Shown here: positions 44,162 through 53,300 of the stretch, in pieces
How positions within the stretch are numbered: the first letter of the stretch is position 1
Layout: every line of letters starts with the position of its first letter
Assembly: GCA_964491015.1 (NCBI GenBank)
Contig: CAZBEY010000001.1
Coordinates: forward strand, 1-64,000
Length of the DNA stretch: 64,000 bases
From: JADFRD01 sp964491015
Lineage (GTDB): Bacteria > Fidelibacterota > Marinisomatia > Marinisomatales > TCS55
Reading direction: 5' to 3'
Made by a program: the position numbers and the translations under genes
Notes under the pieces: model-generated
The model's input: only the letters and a program-made list of their open reading frames with translations
Database searches by the model: none
What the model was told of the DNA's origin: nothing

Positions 44162-44937
44162 TAATCCCCGGAAGACATAAAAAGCTGCTCATTGAGAAAA
44201 CGACGCAGTTCCATTTCGTCCATCCCAATATTCATAAACCGACCATTTTCTGCAACAGATATGCGCTGTTTTTCCTCAGAAACGACAATGGCGATTGCAT
44301 CCGATTCTTCCGTAATTCCCAGAGCAGCCCGATGGCGTGTTCCCATAGCCGGGTCCACCATATTGCTTTCAGTTAGAGGTAGAATACTCGCGGCAGACTC
44401 TATTATTTCATTTTGGATAATGATTGCCCCGTCATGAAGAGGCGACTTTGGATTAAAGATTGATTGAATTAATGCAGAAGAAACTTCAGCTTTTAGCTGA
44501 GTCCCGGCCTCTTTATAAATTCGCAAACCGGTTTCTCGCTGGATGACAATCAGAGCCCCCCATTTATTTTCAAGGAGCTTATTGATAGCATCTACCAATT
44601 CTTCAATAGACTTTGATGTTCCCATGCGAAAAATGGTTTGGAATAATCGTGTTTGCCCCATGTATATCAGCATTCTGCGTAATTCAGGTTGAAATAAAAT
44701 AACAAATGCCACCACCCATACCGTTTGGAATTGATTCACTAACCATGATGATGCGCTGAAACCAATCGCATTAAAAATAAATGATGCAATCAGCAAAATA
44801 ATAAGTCCCACGAGCATTTGTCCTGCCCTGGTTTCCTTAAAATATTGATAGATTTTATAAAATAACCAACTCACCAGCGCCAAATCTATTATGTCAATTA
44901 GTGATACGGTTAAAAAACCGATTTTAAATAATTCCAT
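44161..44937 (-). CDS. cdaA: Diadenylate cyclase (c-di-AMP synthase)
   Basis: Makes cyclic di-AMP from two ATP. The 258-residue protein has three N-terminal membrane helices (about 12-85) and a DAC domain (about 105-240) with the catalytic DGA in SPLHDGAIII and RHR in GTRHRAALG. No CdaR partner is next to it, unlike in Firmicutes. It shares one base with the folP stop upstream (TAATG), the folP-cdaA order seen in Bacteroidota-related genomes. c-di-AMP commonly controls potassium and osmotic balance. Confidence 0.93.
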   Translation of the reverse strand: MELFKIGFLTVSLIDIIDLALVSWLFYKIYQYFKETRAGQMLVGLIILLIASFIFNAIGFSASSWLVNQFQTVWVVAFVILFQPELRRMLIYMGQTRLFQTIFRMGTSKSIEELVDAINKLLENKWGALIVIQRETGLRIYKEAGTQLKAEVSSALIQSIFNPKSPLHDGAIIIQNEIIESAASILPLTESNMVDPAMGTRHRAALGITEESDAIAIVVSEEKQRISVAENGRFMNIGMDEMELRRFLNEQLFMSSGD

Positions 44938-45776
44938 TATGCAATCCCTCTAATTTCGTCTGCAATCAATGCGGCTCGTTTCATTTCTTTTACATCATGT
45001 ACACGCACGATTTTTGCTCCATTTAAAATGGATGCTGTTACGGCTGCCGCTGTCCCTTCAAATCGATCATCCACAGTTGAACCCAATATCTTTCCGATAA
45101 ATGATTTTCGTGAGGGACCTGTCAATACGGGGAAACCAATTTTTATTAATTGGTCAAGCTCTCTTAACAATTCGAAATTATCTTGAACGCTTTTTCCAAA
45201 ACCAATTCCCGGATCGAGTATGATATTTTTATTTTTAATTCCATTTCGATTGCAAAACTTCACCCGTTCCTGAAAAAATGCAACTATTTCTTCTATTAAA
45301 TTGTCATAGTGTGGATTCTTCTGCATATTCCTCGGTGTCCCTTTCATATGCATTATAATGACGGGTGAGTGGGATTCTGATGCAATATTTTTCATCCGTT
45401 TATCAAACTGTAATCCGCTGATATCGTTAATAATGTCGGCACCGGCGGCAATTGCTTTCTCCGCAACCGCTGCTTTTGAAGTATCTATGGAAATACATAT
45501 ATCAGAATGTAACCGAATGGATTCTATGACTGGAATAACCCTACTCTTTTCAACTTCCCGTGAAACCGGACCAGCTCCAGGCCGAGTGGATTCTCCACCG
45601 ATATCAATAATATCAGCGCCATCCTCTGCCATCTGTAAAGCATGGCTCAAAGCTGCCTCCGAATTAAGAAACCTTCCACCATCACTAAAGGAGTCAGGCG
45701 TAATATTTAGTATACCCATAATCAATGTAGGAGAATTTTGAATATGTATATTCTGCCAGTTGGAAGGAAGCGCCAT
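44937..45776 (-). CDS. folP: Dihydropteroate synthase
   Basis: Joins p-aminobenzoate to the pterin pyrophosphate in folate biosynthesis; the sulfonamide target. The 279-residue TIM-barrel has IMGILNITPDSFSDGGRF (pterin loop), DIIDIGGESTRPGAG, the IDTSKA strand, NDISG, and the PSRKSFIG and RVHDV ends. Its place between ftsH and cdaA repeats a well-known gene order. The 79 bases to ftsH show no promoter that I can support, so it is likely read from the same transcript. Confidence 0.95.
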   Translation of the reverse strand: MALPSNWQNIHIQNSPTLIMGILNITPDSFSDGGRFLNSEAALSHALQMAEDGADIIDIGGESTRPGAGPVSREVEKSRVIPVIESIRLHSDICISIDTSKAAVAEKAIAAGADIINDISGLQFDKRMKNIASESHSPVIIMHMKGTPRNMQKNPHYDNLIEEIVAFFQERVKFCNRNGIKNKNIILDPGIGFGKSVQDNFELLRELDQLIKIGFPVLTGPSRKSFIGKILGSTVDDRFEGTAAAVTASILNGAKIVRVHDVKEMKRAALIADEIRGIA

Positions 45777-45855
45777 TGTGTTATTTTATCTCCTGCCAGC
45801 CTGGGAGATTTGATGTATTGGATTTTGGGGCTTTTGAAAACGCTTTTTTAGCACA

Positions 45856-47943
45856 TTATGGTTTATTGATTCTTTTTTGAGAAACAGTAGAATCGATTGC
45901 CTTCGTTGGACTATTGGGTGCAGCCGATTTCTTTTGTTGGGTATTTTTTGGTCGTCTTGGTCTTCTCCGGCGCGGTTTACCATTTTTTGATCGAATCAGT
46001 TTTTTCCCGCTTAAAATTCTTTTAATGTCTTTGCTATCCAACGTTTCATACTTCAGCAAACCTTCAGCCATAATATTTAGAGTGTTCATATTATTCTCTA
46101 ATAAACTCGAAGCAGTTCGCTGAGCCTTACGAATAATCCGCACAACTTCTTCATCGATCATCCTGGCAGTTGCTTCACTAAAATCACGGTGGGTTTGAAT
46201 CTCTCTTCCAAGAAATACTTCCTCATTCTTTTTACCAAAAGTCATGGGTCCAAGGGCATCACTCATACCCCATTCACATACCATTTTTCTGGCAACGGTA
46301 GTTGCCTTCTCAATGTCATCCCCGGCTCCTGTTGTCAGTTCATTTAAAACGAGTTGTTCGGCTGCGCGTCCGCCTAGCAAAATGGCTAAACGACCTTCGA
46401 TATAATCCCTTGAATAGTTATGCTTCTCATCGATGGGTAATTGAGCCGTGACGCCTAAAGCCCGCCCACGTGGAATGATGGTCACTTTATGTATGGGGTC
46501 TGCCCCCGGTATCAAGGTCGCCACCAACGTATGGCCCGATTCATGATAAGCAGTTACTTTTTTCTCATCGTCTGAAAGGATCATACTTTTACGCTGAATA
46601 CCCATTAGCACCTTATCTTTTGCTTCCTCAAAATCATCCATATCAACAGAATGTTTTCTCTTTCGCGCAGCTAAAAGGGCGGCTTCATTTACCAAATTAG
46701 CCAAATCAGCGCCCACAAGCCCGGGAGTTCCGCGAGCTACAGTCTCTAAATTCACTTTACGTTTATTAATAACAATTTTTTTGATGTGAACTTTTAAAAT
46801 ACCCAATCTTCCCTTAATGTCCGGAGCATCTACGATAATTTGACGGTCAAATCTTCCGGGTCTTAACAATGCCGGATCTAATACATCCGGTCTGTTTGTT
46901 GCAGCCAATACAATAACCATTTGGTCAGAATTAAACCCGTCCATTTCAACCAGGAGCTGGTTTAAAGTTTGTTCGCGTTCATCATGACCGCCGCCAAGAC
47001 CGGCGCCGCGCTGCCTTCCCACAGCATCCAATTCATCTATAAAAACAATACAGGGTGAATTTTTCTTCCCTTGATCAAAAAGATCTCGAACACGGGAAGC
47101 GCCAACACCGACAAACATTTCAACAAAATCTGCACCGCTCAAATTAAAAAAGGGAACATCAGCTTCACCGGCGACTGCCCTTGCCATGAGTGTTTTTCCT
47201 GTTCCAGGCGGGCCGATTAATAAAGCGCCTTTTGGTATTTTTGCACCTAATTTTTGAAACCGTTTTGGCTTTTTTAAAAAATCGATCACTTCCTTCAATT
47301 CTTCTTTTGCCTCAACGCATCCTGCCACATCATCAAACGTGACTTTTGGCATATCGGAGGTCCAAATTTTGGCTCTGCTTTTTCCGAAATTGAAAATACC
47401 TTTCATGCCTCCGCTGCCCCCCTGCATTCGGCGGATAAAAAATATCCATATCCCGATAAGCAAAATCCATGGGAGCATATTCAAAAAATAGCCTGTCCAG
47501 TCAACTGATTTAGCTTTAAAATTATAGTTGACACCAAATGTATCCCATTCAGCCATTACGTCCTTATCAATAAATGGAATAATGACATGAAATTTTAGAA
47601 CATTTTCAACTGTGCCCACTTTTGATTCAACGGATTGAGGAGTGGCAAATTCCCCATAAAATACATTATCAATAATATCAGCACCGGCGATCAAGCGTTG
47701 TTTCAAAAATTCCTGATATTGGAAATATTGAATTTCGATTGATTGTTCACTCGATGTAAGGATTCCGGATAGGAATATGGCTGCCATCAAAATTAACAGC
47801 CAAATCATTGACGTTTTTCCAGCGCGCTTCCACTCAAATTCTTTGTTCGTATCTTTTTTCTTTTCCAGACCGGACTTTTTGGGATTATTCTTATTTGGGT
47901 TTATGTTCCCCTTCAAATTCAATTTATTTTTTTCGTAAGACAT
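45856..47943 (-). CDS. ftsH: ATP-dependent zinc metalloprotease FtsH
   Basis: A membrane-anchored AAA+ protease that removes misfolded membrane proteins and regulators. The 695 residues have a Lys/Asn-rich N-terminus, two membrane helices (about 44-62 and 155-172), the AAA domain with Walker A GPPGTGKT (244-251), Walker B CIVFIDELDA, the pore motif FVEMFVGVGASRVRD, the SRH arginines in RPGRFDR, and the zinc site HESGH (467-471). A basic Pro/Arg-rich tail (KPRRRRPRRPKN) follows and is longer than in E. coli FtsH. The gene starts one base after the hpt stop, in the conserved tilS-hpt-ftsH string. Confidence 0.97.
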   Translation of the reverse strand: MSYEKNKLNLKGNINPNKNNPKKSGLEKKKDTNKEFEWKRAGKTSMIWLLILMAAIFLSGILTSSEQSIEIQYFQYQEFLKQRLIAGADIIDNVFYGEFATPQSVESKVGTVENVLKFHVIIPFIDKDVMAEWDTFGVNYNFKAKSVDWTGYFLNMLPWILLIGIWIFFIRRMQGGSGGMKGIFNFGKSRAKIWTSDMPKVTFDDVAGCVEAKEELKEVIDFLKKPKRFQKLGAKIPKGALLIGPPGTGKTLMARAVAGEADVPFFNLSGADFVEMFVGVGASRVRDLFDQGKKNSPCIVFIDELDAVGRQRGAGLGGGHDEREQTLNQLLVEMDGFNSDQMVIVLAATNRPDVLDPALLRPGRFDRQIIVDAPDIKGRLGILKVHIKKIVINKRKVNLETVARGTPGLVGADLANLVNEAALLAARKRKHSVDMDDFEEAKDKVLMGIQRKSMILSDDEKKVTAYHESGHTLVATLIPGADPIHKVTIIPRGRALGVTAQLPIDEKHNYSRDYIEGRLAILLGGRAAEQLVLNELTTGAGDDIEKATTVARKMVCEWGMSDALGPMTFGKKNEEVFLGREIQTHRDFSEATARMIDEEVVRIIRKAQRTASSLLENNMNTLNIMAEGLLKYETLDSKDIKRILSGKKLIRSKNGKPRRRRPRRPKNTQQKKSAAPNSPTKAIDSTVSQKRINKP

Positions 47944-47944
47944 T

Positions 47945-48475
47945 TTATTCCTTTTCTAATCGATAAATGGCCGGTAAATGGCGCAGTTTTTGGTCATAAT
48001 CCAATCCGTATCCTACAACAAAATCTGGTGCAATTTCAAATCCTACTATTTCAATAGGAAAATCAAGATTCACCATATCCGGTTTTAATAATAATGTAAC
48101 TATCGTCAGAGATTTAGGACCTGCTTCACTCATTCGATCTTTGATAAATTTTATTGTTAAGCCGGAATCAATAATATCCTCAACGATGATAACGTGTCTA
48201 CCTGTAATGTCAGCAGAAATATCTTTGCGAAGACGAACAGTACCTGTTGATTTATCACCACTGTAACTGGCCAGTTTAATAAAATCCATTTCGCAGTCAA
48301 TATCCAAAGCACGAATCAGATCAGCCATAAAGATAAAACTACCATTCAATATACCAATTAGGATAGGAACTTCATCCTTAAATTTTTCTGACAGTTCGAC
48401 TGCGATTTCAGAAATGCGTCTGTTTATTGCATCCTTCTCTATTATCGGAGTTAAATTATAATTGTGAAATATCAT
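47945..48475 (-). CDS. hpt: Hypoxanthine phosphoribosyltransferase
   Basis: Salvages hypoxanthine or guanine to IMP/GMP using PRPP. The 176-residue protein carries the PRPP-binding loop VEDIIDSGLTIKF and, before it, LIGILNGSFIFMADLIR with the flexible-loop SYSGDKSTG segment. C-terminal FEIAPDFVVGYGLDYDQKLR binds the purine. Lying two bases after tilS and one before ftsH, it keeps a gene order common to many bacteria. Confidence 0.95.
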   Translation of the reverse strand: MIFHNYNLTPIIEKDAINRRISEIAVELSEKFKDEVPILIGILNGSFIFMADLIRALDIDCEMDFIKLASYSGDKSTGTVRLRKDISADITGRHVIIVEDIIDSGLTIKFIKDRMSEAGPKSLTIVTLLLKPDMVNLDFPIEIVGFEIAPDFVVGYGLDYDQKLRHLPAIYRLEKE

Positions 48476-48477
48476 GG

Positions 48478-49830
48478 TTAAACTACAACAGTATAAAATG
48501 AAAGTTCCGCCATTTGGGTTGTGTCTTCAGTGACTTTTATCCGTTCGCTGATTCTCTGTCCGCAAACCCAGAGGACTTCATTTTTGTCCGCCAAGACATA
48601 TTGATCATTTTTCCGAAAACGATCCACTTTACAATCGATGAGAAAATCGCTCATTTTCTTATGTCCGTTCATTCCCAGAGGCTGAAACCGATCATCGCTT
48701 TGCCAAATTCGGAGATTTATATTTTGTCCGAGCTTTTCTGCATCGACTATTTCATGATGATGATTCGCTGTATGAATATCCATAGAATTGGTTGATGTCC
48801 ATGAAAATGTAAAGTGGTCGGTAGAAAGATTGTCACCAGTATGGATTGAATATACCTTTTCATCTCGTCGAATGTTATTTTGAATAATAATCCGACCACG
48901 ATCTTTCAGCAACGAGTAATTATTAATCGATAAGACAGTCCCTGTTTCTGCGTTTTGAATAAACTGTGTTAATTTTATCCAATCGTGACGGCGCCATGAA
49001 TCATTTCTGCCAATAAGGTATTTAATAAGAACACTGCGAAATGAAGAAGGTTCATTCTTAATATCTCCCAGCAACATAACCATTCTGCCATTACTCTCTA
49101 ACTCAACATAATCGTTAATGGATTTATTAAGCAGATAGTCCATAACCTCTTTTGATTCCCCTACGTTTTCAGTCAAGGACCGCACCGAAGAAACCAAATG
49201 GGGAGTATGTTGTTTCCAACTTGGCACAACTTTTTTCCGTAAATAATTCCGGGGATGAGCCAGATCATCATTTGTGCTGTCGTGGATAAAGTTTATGCTA
49301 TTTTCTATAGCATATCCTTCGATTTCTCTTCTTGAGAATGGTAATAGAGGACGAATAATATGTTTTATCTTCTCGCGAATACCAATCATTCCATCTATTC
49401 CGGAGCCGTCTGAAATATGCAGCATAATAGTTTCTATTTGATCATCACCATGATGTGCTGTAACGATTCTATCAGCATTAATTTCTTTTTTAATTTTATT
49501 AAAAAAATGATACCGTTTGTTTCGTGCCCAGGCTTCGGTACTTTGATTTTTTTGCTTTGAAGAAGGATTAAGATCTTCTCTGAAAAAGGAGATTTGATGA
49601 GTTTTACAATAGGACTTCACTAATTGGGCATCTGCTTCGGCGTCTTTTCTTAAATGATGCTGAATATGTATGACTGATAATTTCAAGTTATACTCATCTT
49701 TCAACTGATTCATTAAATGACACAGTACCATAGAATCTGCGCCACCTGAAACACCCATCAAAATATGGTCATTCAATGCAATCAACTGTTTTTCGGCAAT
49801 ATGTTTTCTGAATTTTGAAAAGAGTGTCAT
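48478..49830 (-). CDS. tilS: tRNA(Ile)-lysidine synthase
   Basis: Converts the wobble cytidine of the AUA-reading isoleucine tRNA to lysidine. The 450 residues have the PP-loop SGGADS (28-33) in MGVSGGADSMVL, TAHHGDDQIET and the NSINFIHDSTN segment in the synthase domain (about 20-220). A linker and a C-terminal domain (about 370-450) follow, with FQPLGMNGHKKMSDFLIDCK, the tRNA-binding part. The ends are close or overlapping with metF (four bases) and hpt (two-base gap). It implies a tRNA-Ile(CAU) gene elsewhere. Confidence 0.95.
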   Translation of the reverse strand: MTLFSKFRKHIAEKQLIALNDHILMGVSGGADSMVLCHLMNQLKDEYNLKLSVIHIQHHLRKDAEADAQLVKSYCKTHQISFFREDLNPSSKQKNQSTEAWARNKRYHFFNKIKKEINADRIVTAHHGDDQIETIMLHISDGSGIDGMIGIREKIKHIIRPLLPFSRREIEGYAIENSINFIHDSTNDDLAHPRNYLRKKVVPSWKQHTPHLVSSVRSLTENVGESKEVMDYLLNKSINDYVELESNGRMVMLLGDIKNEPSSFRSVLIKYLIGRNDSWRRHDWIKLTQFIQNAETGTVLSINNYSLLKDRGRIIIQNNIRRDEKVYSIHTGDNLSTDHFTFSWTSTNSMDIHTANHHHEIVDAEKLGQNINLRIWQSDDRFQPLGMNGHKKMSDFLIDCKVDRFRKNDQYVLADKNEVLWVCGQRISERIKVTEDTTQMAELSFYTVVV

Positions 49831-50774
49831 TCAAATTCTTTCACAACATTGACCACTTGGGCAGCAGATTGCATAATATAAAAATGAATGCACGGAACAT
49901 TGGCATTATACAATTCCTTTGTCTGGTCGATAGCCCATTTCAATCCGATTTTTTTTACTTCATTATCTGTTTTTGCATCTTCAACCTGCTGTGCAAGTGC
50001 ATCAGGGATATTGATAAAAAAGTTTTCCGGAATAATTTCTAAATGCCGTTTTAATGTTAATATTTTTAATCCCGGAATAATGGGAATTTTGATACCCACG
50101 GCTCTCGCTTTTTCAACAAAATTAAAAAAACTCTTATTCTCAAAGAACATTTGTGTTACGATATAGTCAGCTCCGGCATCCGCTTTTTCTTTTAGATATT
50201 TCAAATCAGTATCTAAATCCGATGCTTCAAAATGTTTTTCGGGGTATCCCCCAACACCAATACAAAAATTTGTAGCGCTTGCATCCAATAATTCATCTAA
50301 ATATTGTCCTCCATTTAACTCAACAATTTGATTGACCAAATCTTTTGCATAAAGGTTTATAGTTTTATGTCGAGTATCAACGTTTCTTCGTAAATCATCG
50401 CCTCTTACAGCCAGTACATTTAAAATATCTAAATAATTTAATTCGATTAATGCATCTTCTGTCTCTTCACGAGTAAAACCATTACAAAGAAGGTGTGGAA
50501 CTGTTTCAACGTTAAAACGGTTTTTTATGGCGGCGCTTAGACCAATCGTGCCAGGGCGTTTTCTTCGAACGTGGCGCTCGAATTTTCCATTTGGCGTGTC
50601 AAAATATTCAATTTCTGCAGATCGACTGGTCAGATCTATAAACGGAGGATTGTATGGCATAAGGTCTTCAACCAGTCGAAAAATTTTCCCAGCGCTCCCT
50701 CCCCGCAGTGGCGGCATTATTTCATAACTGAATAATGGCTTGTTTGCTTCTCTAATAATTTTCGTTACTTTCAT
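49827..50774 (-). CDS. metF: Methylenetetrahydrofolate reductase
   Basis: Reduces methylene-tetrahydrofolate to methyl-tetrahydrofolate for methionine synthesis. The 315-residue FAD-binding TIM-barrel has the SYEIMPPLRGG start (catalytic Glu in that strand), the HLLCNGFTREE loop, LAVRGDD, FCIGVGGYPEKH and ADYIVTQMFFENKSFFNF, which bind FAD and folate. It begins 20 bases downstream of the metallo-hydrolase gene stop and overlaps tilS. Confidence 0.93.
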   Translation of the reverse strand: MKVTKIIREANKPLFSYEIMPPLRGGSAGKIFRLVEDLMPYNPPFIDLTSRSAEIEYFDTPNGKFERHVRRKRPGTIGLSAAIKNRFNVETVPHLLCNGFTREETEDALIELNYLDILNVLAVRGDDLRRNVDTRHKTINLYAKDLVNQIVELNGGQYLDELLDASATNFCIGVGGYPEKHFEASDLDTDLKYLKEKADAGADYIVTQMFFENKSFFNFVEKARAVGIKIPIIPGLKILTLKRHLEIIPENFFINIPDALAQQVEDAKTDNEVKKIGLKWAIDQTKELYNANVPCIHFYIMQSAAQVVNVVKEFE

Positions 50775-50794
50775 AGCCTATAATTTAGATCGTT

Positions 50795-51427
50795 TTATAA
50801 ACGAATTAAAAATGGGTTTTCTAATTGCTCTCGCCCCATTGTTGTATTGGATCCATGGCCGGAATGAATAATCATTTTCGAATCAATTTGTTCAATCATT
50901 TTTTTCAAAGACGATTTTAAAGTATTCCAATCACCGCCTGGCAGGTCCGTTCTCCCAACAGACCCGTTAAAAAGTGTATCTCCGGAAAATACATGTTCCT
51001 CAATTATAAATGTTATGCCTCCGGGTGTATGACCCGGTGTAAACATAACCTCAAAATGAAATGGACCAATTTCCAAATCTTCTTCCGAATCGATCCAATA
51101 ATCCACATTCGGTTTTTCACTAACCGGTAGCCCAAATAGCCGGCGCGTTTGTTCAAACGTATCCAAAACCATTTGTTCATTTTTATGGAGATAGAAGGGG
51201 ATATTCCATTCGGACTGTAATCGGAAGACAGCGCCGATGTGATCTATGTGAGCATGTGTGTTGATGATGGCAAGGGGATGAAGATTGCTTTTGTTTATTT
51301 CAGATATTAAAATATCCGAATCATCACCCGGGTCAATAAATACAGCTTCACCGGTGACTGAATCGGTAATAATAAATGTATTTTCCTGAAATGGTCCTGT
51401 GACCACTACTTTTACGTTAATACTCAA
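50795..51427 (-). CDS. Metallo-beta-lactamase-fold hydrolase (glyoxalase II-like)
   Basis: A 210-residue single-domain hydrolase with the two-metal motif THAHIDHIG (HxHxDH), plus the other ligands in FTPGHTPGG, FSGDTLF and IHSGHGSNT. The order and size match YcbL-type small glyoxalase II-like enzymes, thioesterases of still uncertain substrate. Its start overlaps the GAPDH-like gene by four bases. The pairing with a triose-phosphate enzyme fits methylglyoxal by-product clearing, but that is a guess. Confidence 0.87.
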   Translation of the reverse strand: MSINVKVVVTGPFQENTFIITDSVTGEAVFIDPGDDSDILISEINKSNLHPLAIINTHAHIDHIGAVFRLQSEWNIPFYLHKNEQMVLDTFEQTRRLFGLPVSEKPNVDYWIDSEEDLEIGPFHFEVMFTPGHTPGGITFIIEEHVFSGDTLFNGSVGRTDLPGGDWNTLKSSLKKMIEQIDSKMIIHSGHGSNTTMGREQLENPFLIRL

Positions 51428-52491
51428 ATACGATCAAAAACGAGTTCTGATAAGCACTGAATTTTGTCCTCATAAGCATGGGGATAAAGAAATCGCTCCG
51501 CTGCAGCAATACTGCTCAAAATAGAATTGCCGTCTTGAGGCGTAAAGCAAAATCCGGAAACTTCATGACCATTTCGAACATTAATTGTTCGCTCAACTAC
51601 AACCGTTTGATTTAGAATTCGTCCATAGTGCCCGTGATCGCGTCCAAAAGAGAATACCGTGCTAGTCATGTCCTTTGTCGTTACTGCTACCAACGAATTT
51701 TCTGCTAAACGGTCCATTACATTTTGCAATGTTATTGCTTCCTCTACTTTCAAATGAAACCAAACAATATGCATATATTGACTATTTATCTTCATAGCGG
51801 ACGAAAACAAATTCAAGTCAAGATTCATCGTTTTGAATAACCCGGCTGCATCCTCGGCGTGGTGGGAACCGTATTTTTCCGAACTATGGCCTCCTACCTG
51901 TGGTGATGGAATAAAACCACCCGGTTGGCTAATATCATTTGCCCGTCGAATACAGACAAATTTTCCTTCAATTAAATTATCAGCTGGGGAATTGTCTAAG
52001 GCAAGTGTATTGGTAATGCATGACAAATTATGGGTATTGCACGAGACAATTTGGATGAATTGATCATCTTCATTTAAGAATTCATCATTAATTCCCCTAG
52101 CATATTTTTTCCCGAAACCGTCTTCGCTCCCTTGAGCCAAAAAGCCTTTTACATCTGATGAAAATTTTTGATAATACTGTTCTTTGTTTTGATGGCCAAT
52201 TCCCTTTGGAGTACAATCTATTACAACTGAAGATCGTTTGATGGCATCTTCTGTTTCAAAATCAGGATCCATGTCTAAATCCTTAAAATCCTTGAACCGA
52301 TCTCCATGTACAGCTAAACGTGCGCCGCGCCTCTGCAAATCATAAACCTTTGAACTGTCACTCATTAACGGTGTATTCTTATGAAACGTAATTTCATCAA
52401 TACCCAGCTGTGTTTTATAATCAGTTAATAAACCAATGAGTGGTTCTCCAATCGTTCCTGTTCCAACAACATGAACAATTTTTCTCTTCAT
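51424..52491 (-). CDS. Archaeal-type (type II) glyceraldehyde-3-phosphate dehydrogenase-like enzyme
   Basis: A 355-residue protein with an N-terminal GTGTIGEPL nucleotide-binding loop (about 10-18) and VVIDCTPKGIGHQNK (90-103), like the D-A-TPxGxGxxN segment of type II GAPDH. The catalytic-type SCNT motif follows (Cys151), then FVCIRRANDISQPGG and GSHHAEDA (His210/211), close to the archaeal SHHGPD. Bacterial type I GAPDH has SCTTN and a different C-terminal domain. Some motifs are diverged (for example NTHNLSC for NTTGL), so another aldehyde substrate is possible. AGGAGAGG sits just before the start. It follows ccmD by 25 bases. Confidence 0.7.
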   Translation of the reverse strand: MKRKIVHVVGTGTIGEPLIGLLTDYKTQLGIDEITFHKNTPLMSDSSKVYDLQRRGARLAVHGDRFKDFKDLDMDPDFETEDAIKRSSVVIDCTPKGIGHQNKEQYYQKFSSDVKGFLAQGSEDGFGKKYARGINDEFLNEDDQFIQIVSCNTHNLSCITNTLALDNSPADNLIEGKFVCIRRANDISQPGGFIPSPQVGGHSSEKYGSHHAEDAAGLFKTMNLDLNLFSSAMKINSQYMHIVWFHLKVEEAITLQNVMDRLAENSLVAVTTKDMTSTVFSFGRDHGHYGRILNQTVVVERTINVRNGHEVSGFCFTPQDGNSILSSIAAAERFLYPHAYEDKIQCLSELVFDRI

Positions 52492-52516
52492 ATTTCCCTC
52501 TCCTAAAAAGTGTGGA

Positions 52517-52630
52517 TTATTTTTTCTTTTGTAAATCTCTTAAAATGTTATGTTGCTTTATAAACCAAATAATTAGTGCAATAAATACGATCAAATATGC
52601 TGAAATACAATAATTGAAAAAATTATACAT
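52517..52630 (-). CDS. ccmD: Haem exporter protein CcmD
   Basis: A very small gene of 37 residues. It opens with an ATG (52630-52628) that overlaps the ccmC stop by eight bases. The product has a single hydrophobic helix (about residues 9-24, ISAYLIVFIALIIWFI) followed by the basic tail KQHNILRDLQKKK, the standard CcmD layout. It helps release holo-CcmE from the CcmABC complex. Position directly after ccmC is the usual one. Confidence 0.87.
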   Translation of the reverse strand: MYNFFNYCISAYLIVFIALIIWFIKQHNILRDLQKKK

Positions 52631-53300
52631 TTTCTTCAATGAGTAATTTTTGTCTGTAGTTTAGTATCTGAAATCTTATCCGAATCATTAATATCGACAG
52701 GGAGGTAAAAATCATCATTGAAAATAAAAATGGAAATAATATTCCTTCCGGTTGTTGATTCATTTCCACTTGAGGATGAAGTTGAAATTGGGGTGTCCAT
52801 AATTTTACAGAATAAAAAATTAACGGTACATCGAGAAAGGCAATAATTCCAATTACAGCAGCGATGCGAGCGACACGTTCGGGATGCCCACCAAATTTCC
52901 TGAGCATAAAATACCCAACATAAATTAAAAATAAAATTAATGTTGTGGTCAGTCGAGGTTCCCAAATCCAAGGTTTTCCCCAAATGGGAGTTGCCCAAAT
53001 CGGTCCAGTAATTAAAACCAGCACAACGAACATCGTTCCCAATTCAGCTGCTGCTAATCCCACATGGTCCCATTTACTGTCTTTTTTCAGTAAAAACATC
53101 AAACCGGAAACCATAACAATAAAATAGGACATAAAGCCTGACCATGCGATGGGGACATGAACATAGAATATCTTTTGAGCCCAATGTTGTTCAGGGACCA
53201 TCGGTGTTACTGCAAATATCACGTAGAGATTAATTGCCATTAATACCGCGATTACAGCAAATAGTATTTTTGAAATTTTATCTGAAAGTAAACTGGACAC
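52623..53300 (-). CDS. ccmC: Haem-handling protein CcmC
   Basis: Loads haem onto CcmE in the periplasm. The 225-residue protein has six membrane helices and the tryptophan-rich haem motif in WGKPWIWEPRLT (the WWD domain), flanked by conserved His in IFYVHVPIAW and after the motif. The start shares a base with the ccmB stop. The tail IEENV overlaps ccmD. Confidence 0.93.
   Translation of the reverse strand: MSSLLSDKISKILFAVIAVLMAINLYVIFAVTPMVPEQHWAQKIFYVHVPIAWSGFMSYFIVMVSGLMFLLKKDSKWDHVGLAAAELGTMFVVLVLITGPIWATPIWGKPWIWEPRLTTTLILFLIYVGYFMLRKFGGHPERVARIAAVIGIIAFLDVPLIFYSVKLWTPQFQLHPQVEMNQQPEGILFPFLFSMMIFTSLSILMIRIRFQILNYRQKLLIEENV

Noticed and set aside
45786..45983. Minus-strand 65-codon frame overlapping the end of ftsH
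   Set aside because: Shadow of the FtsH basic tail in another frame.
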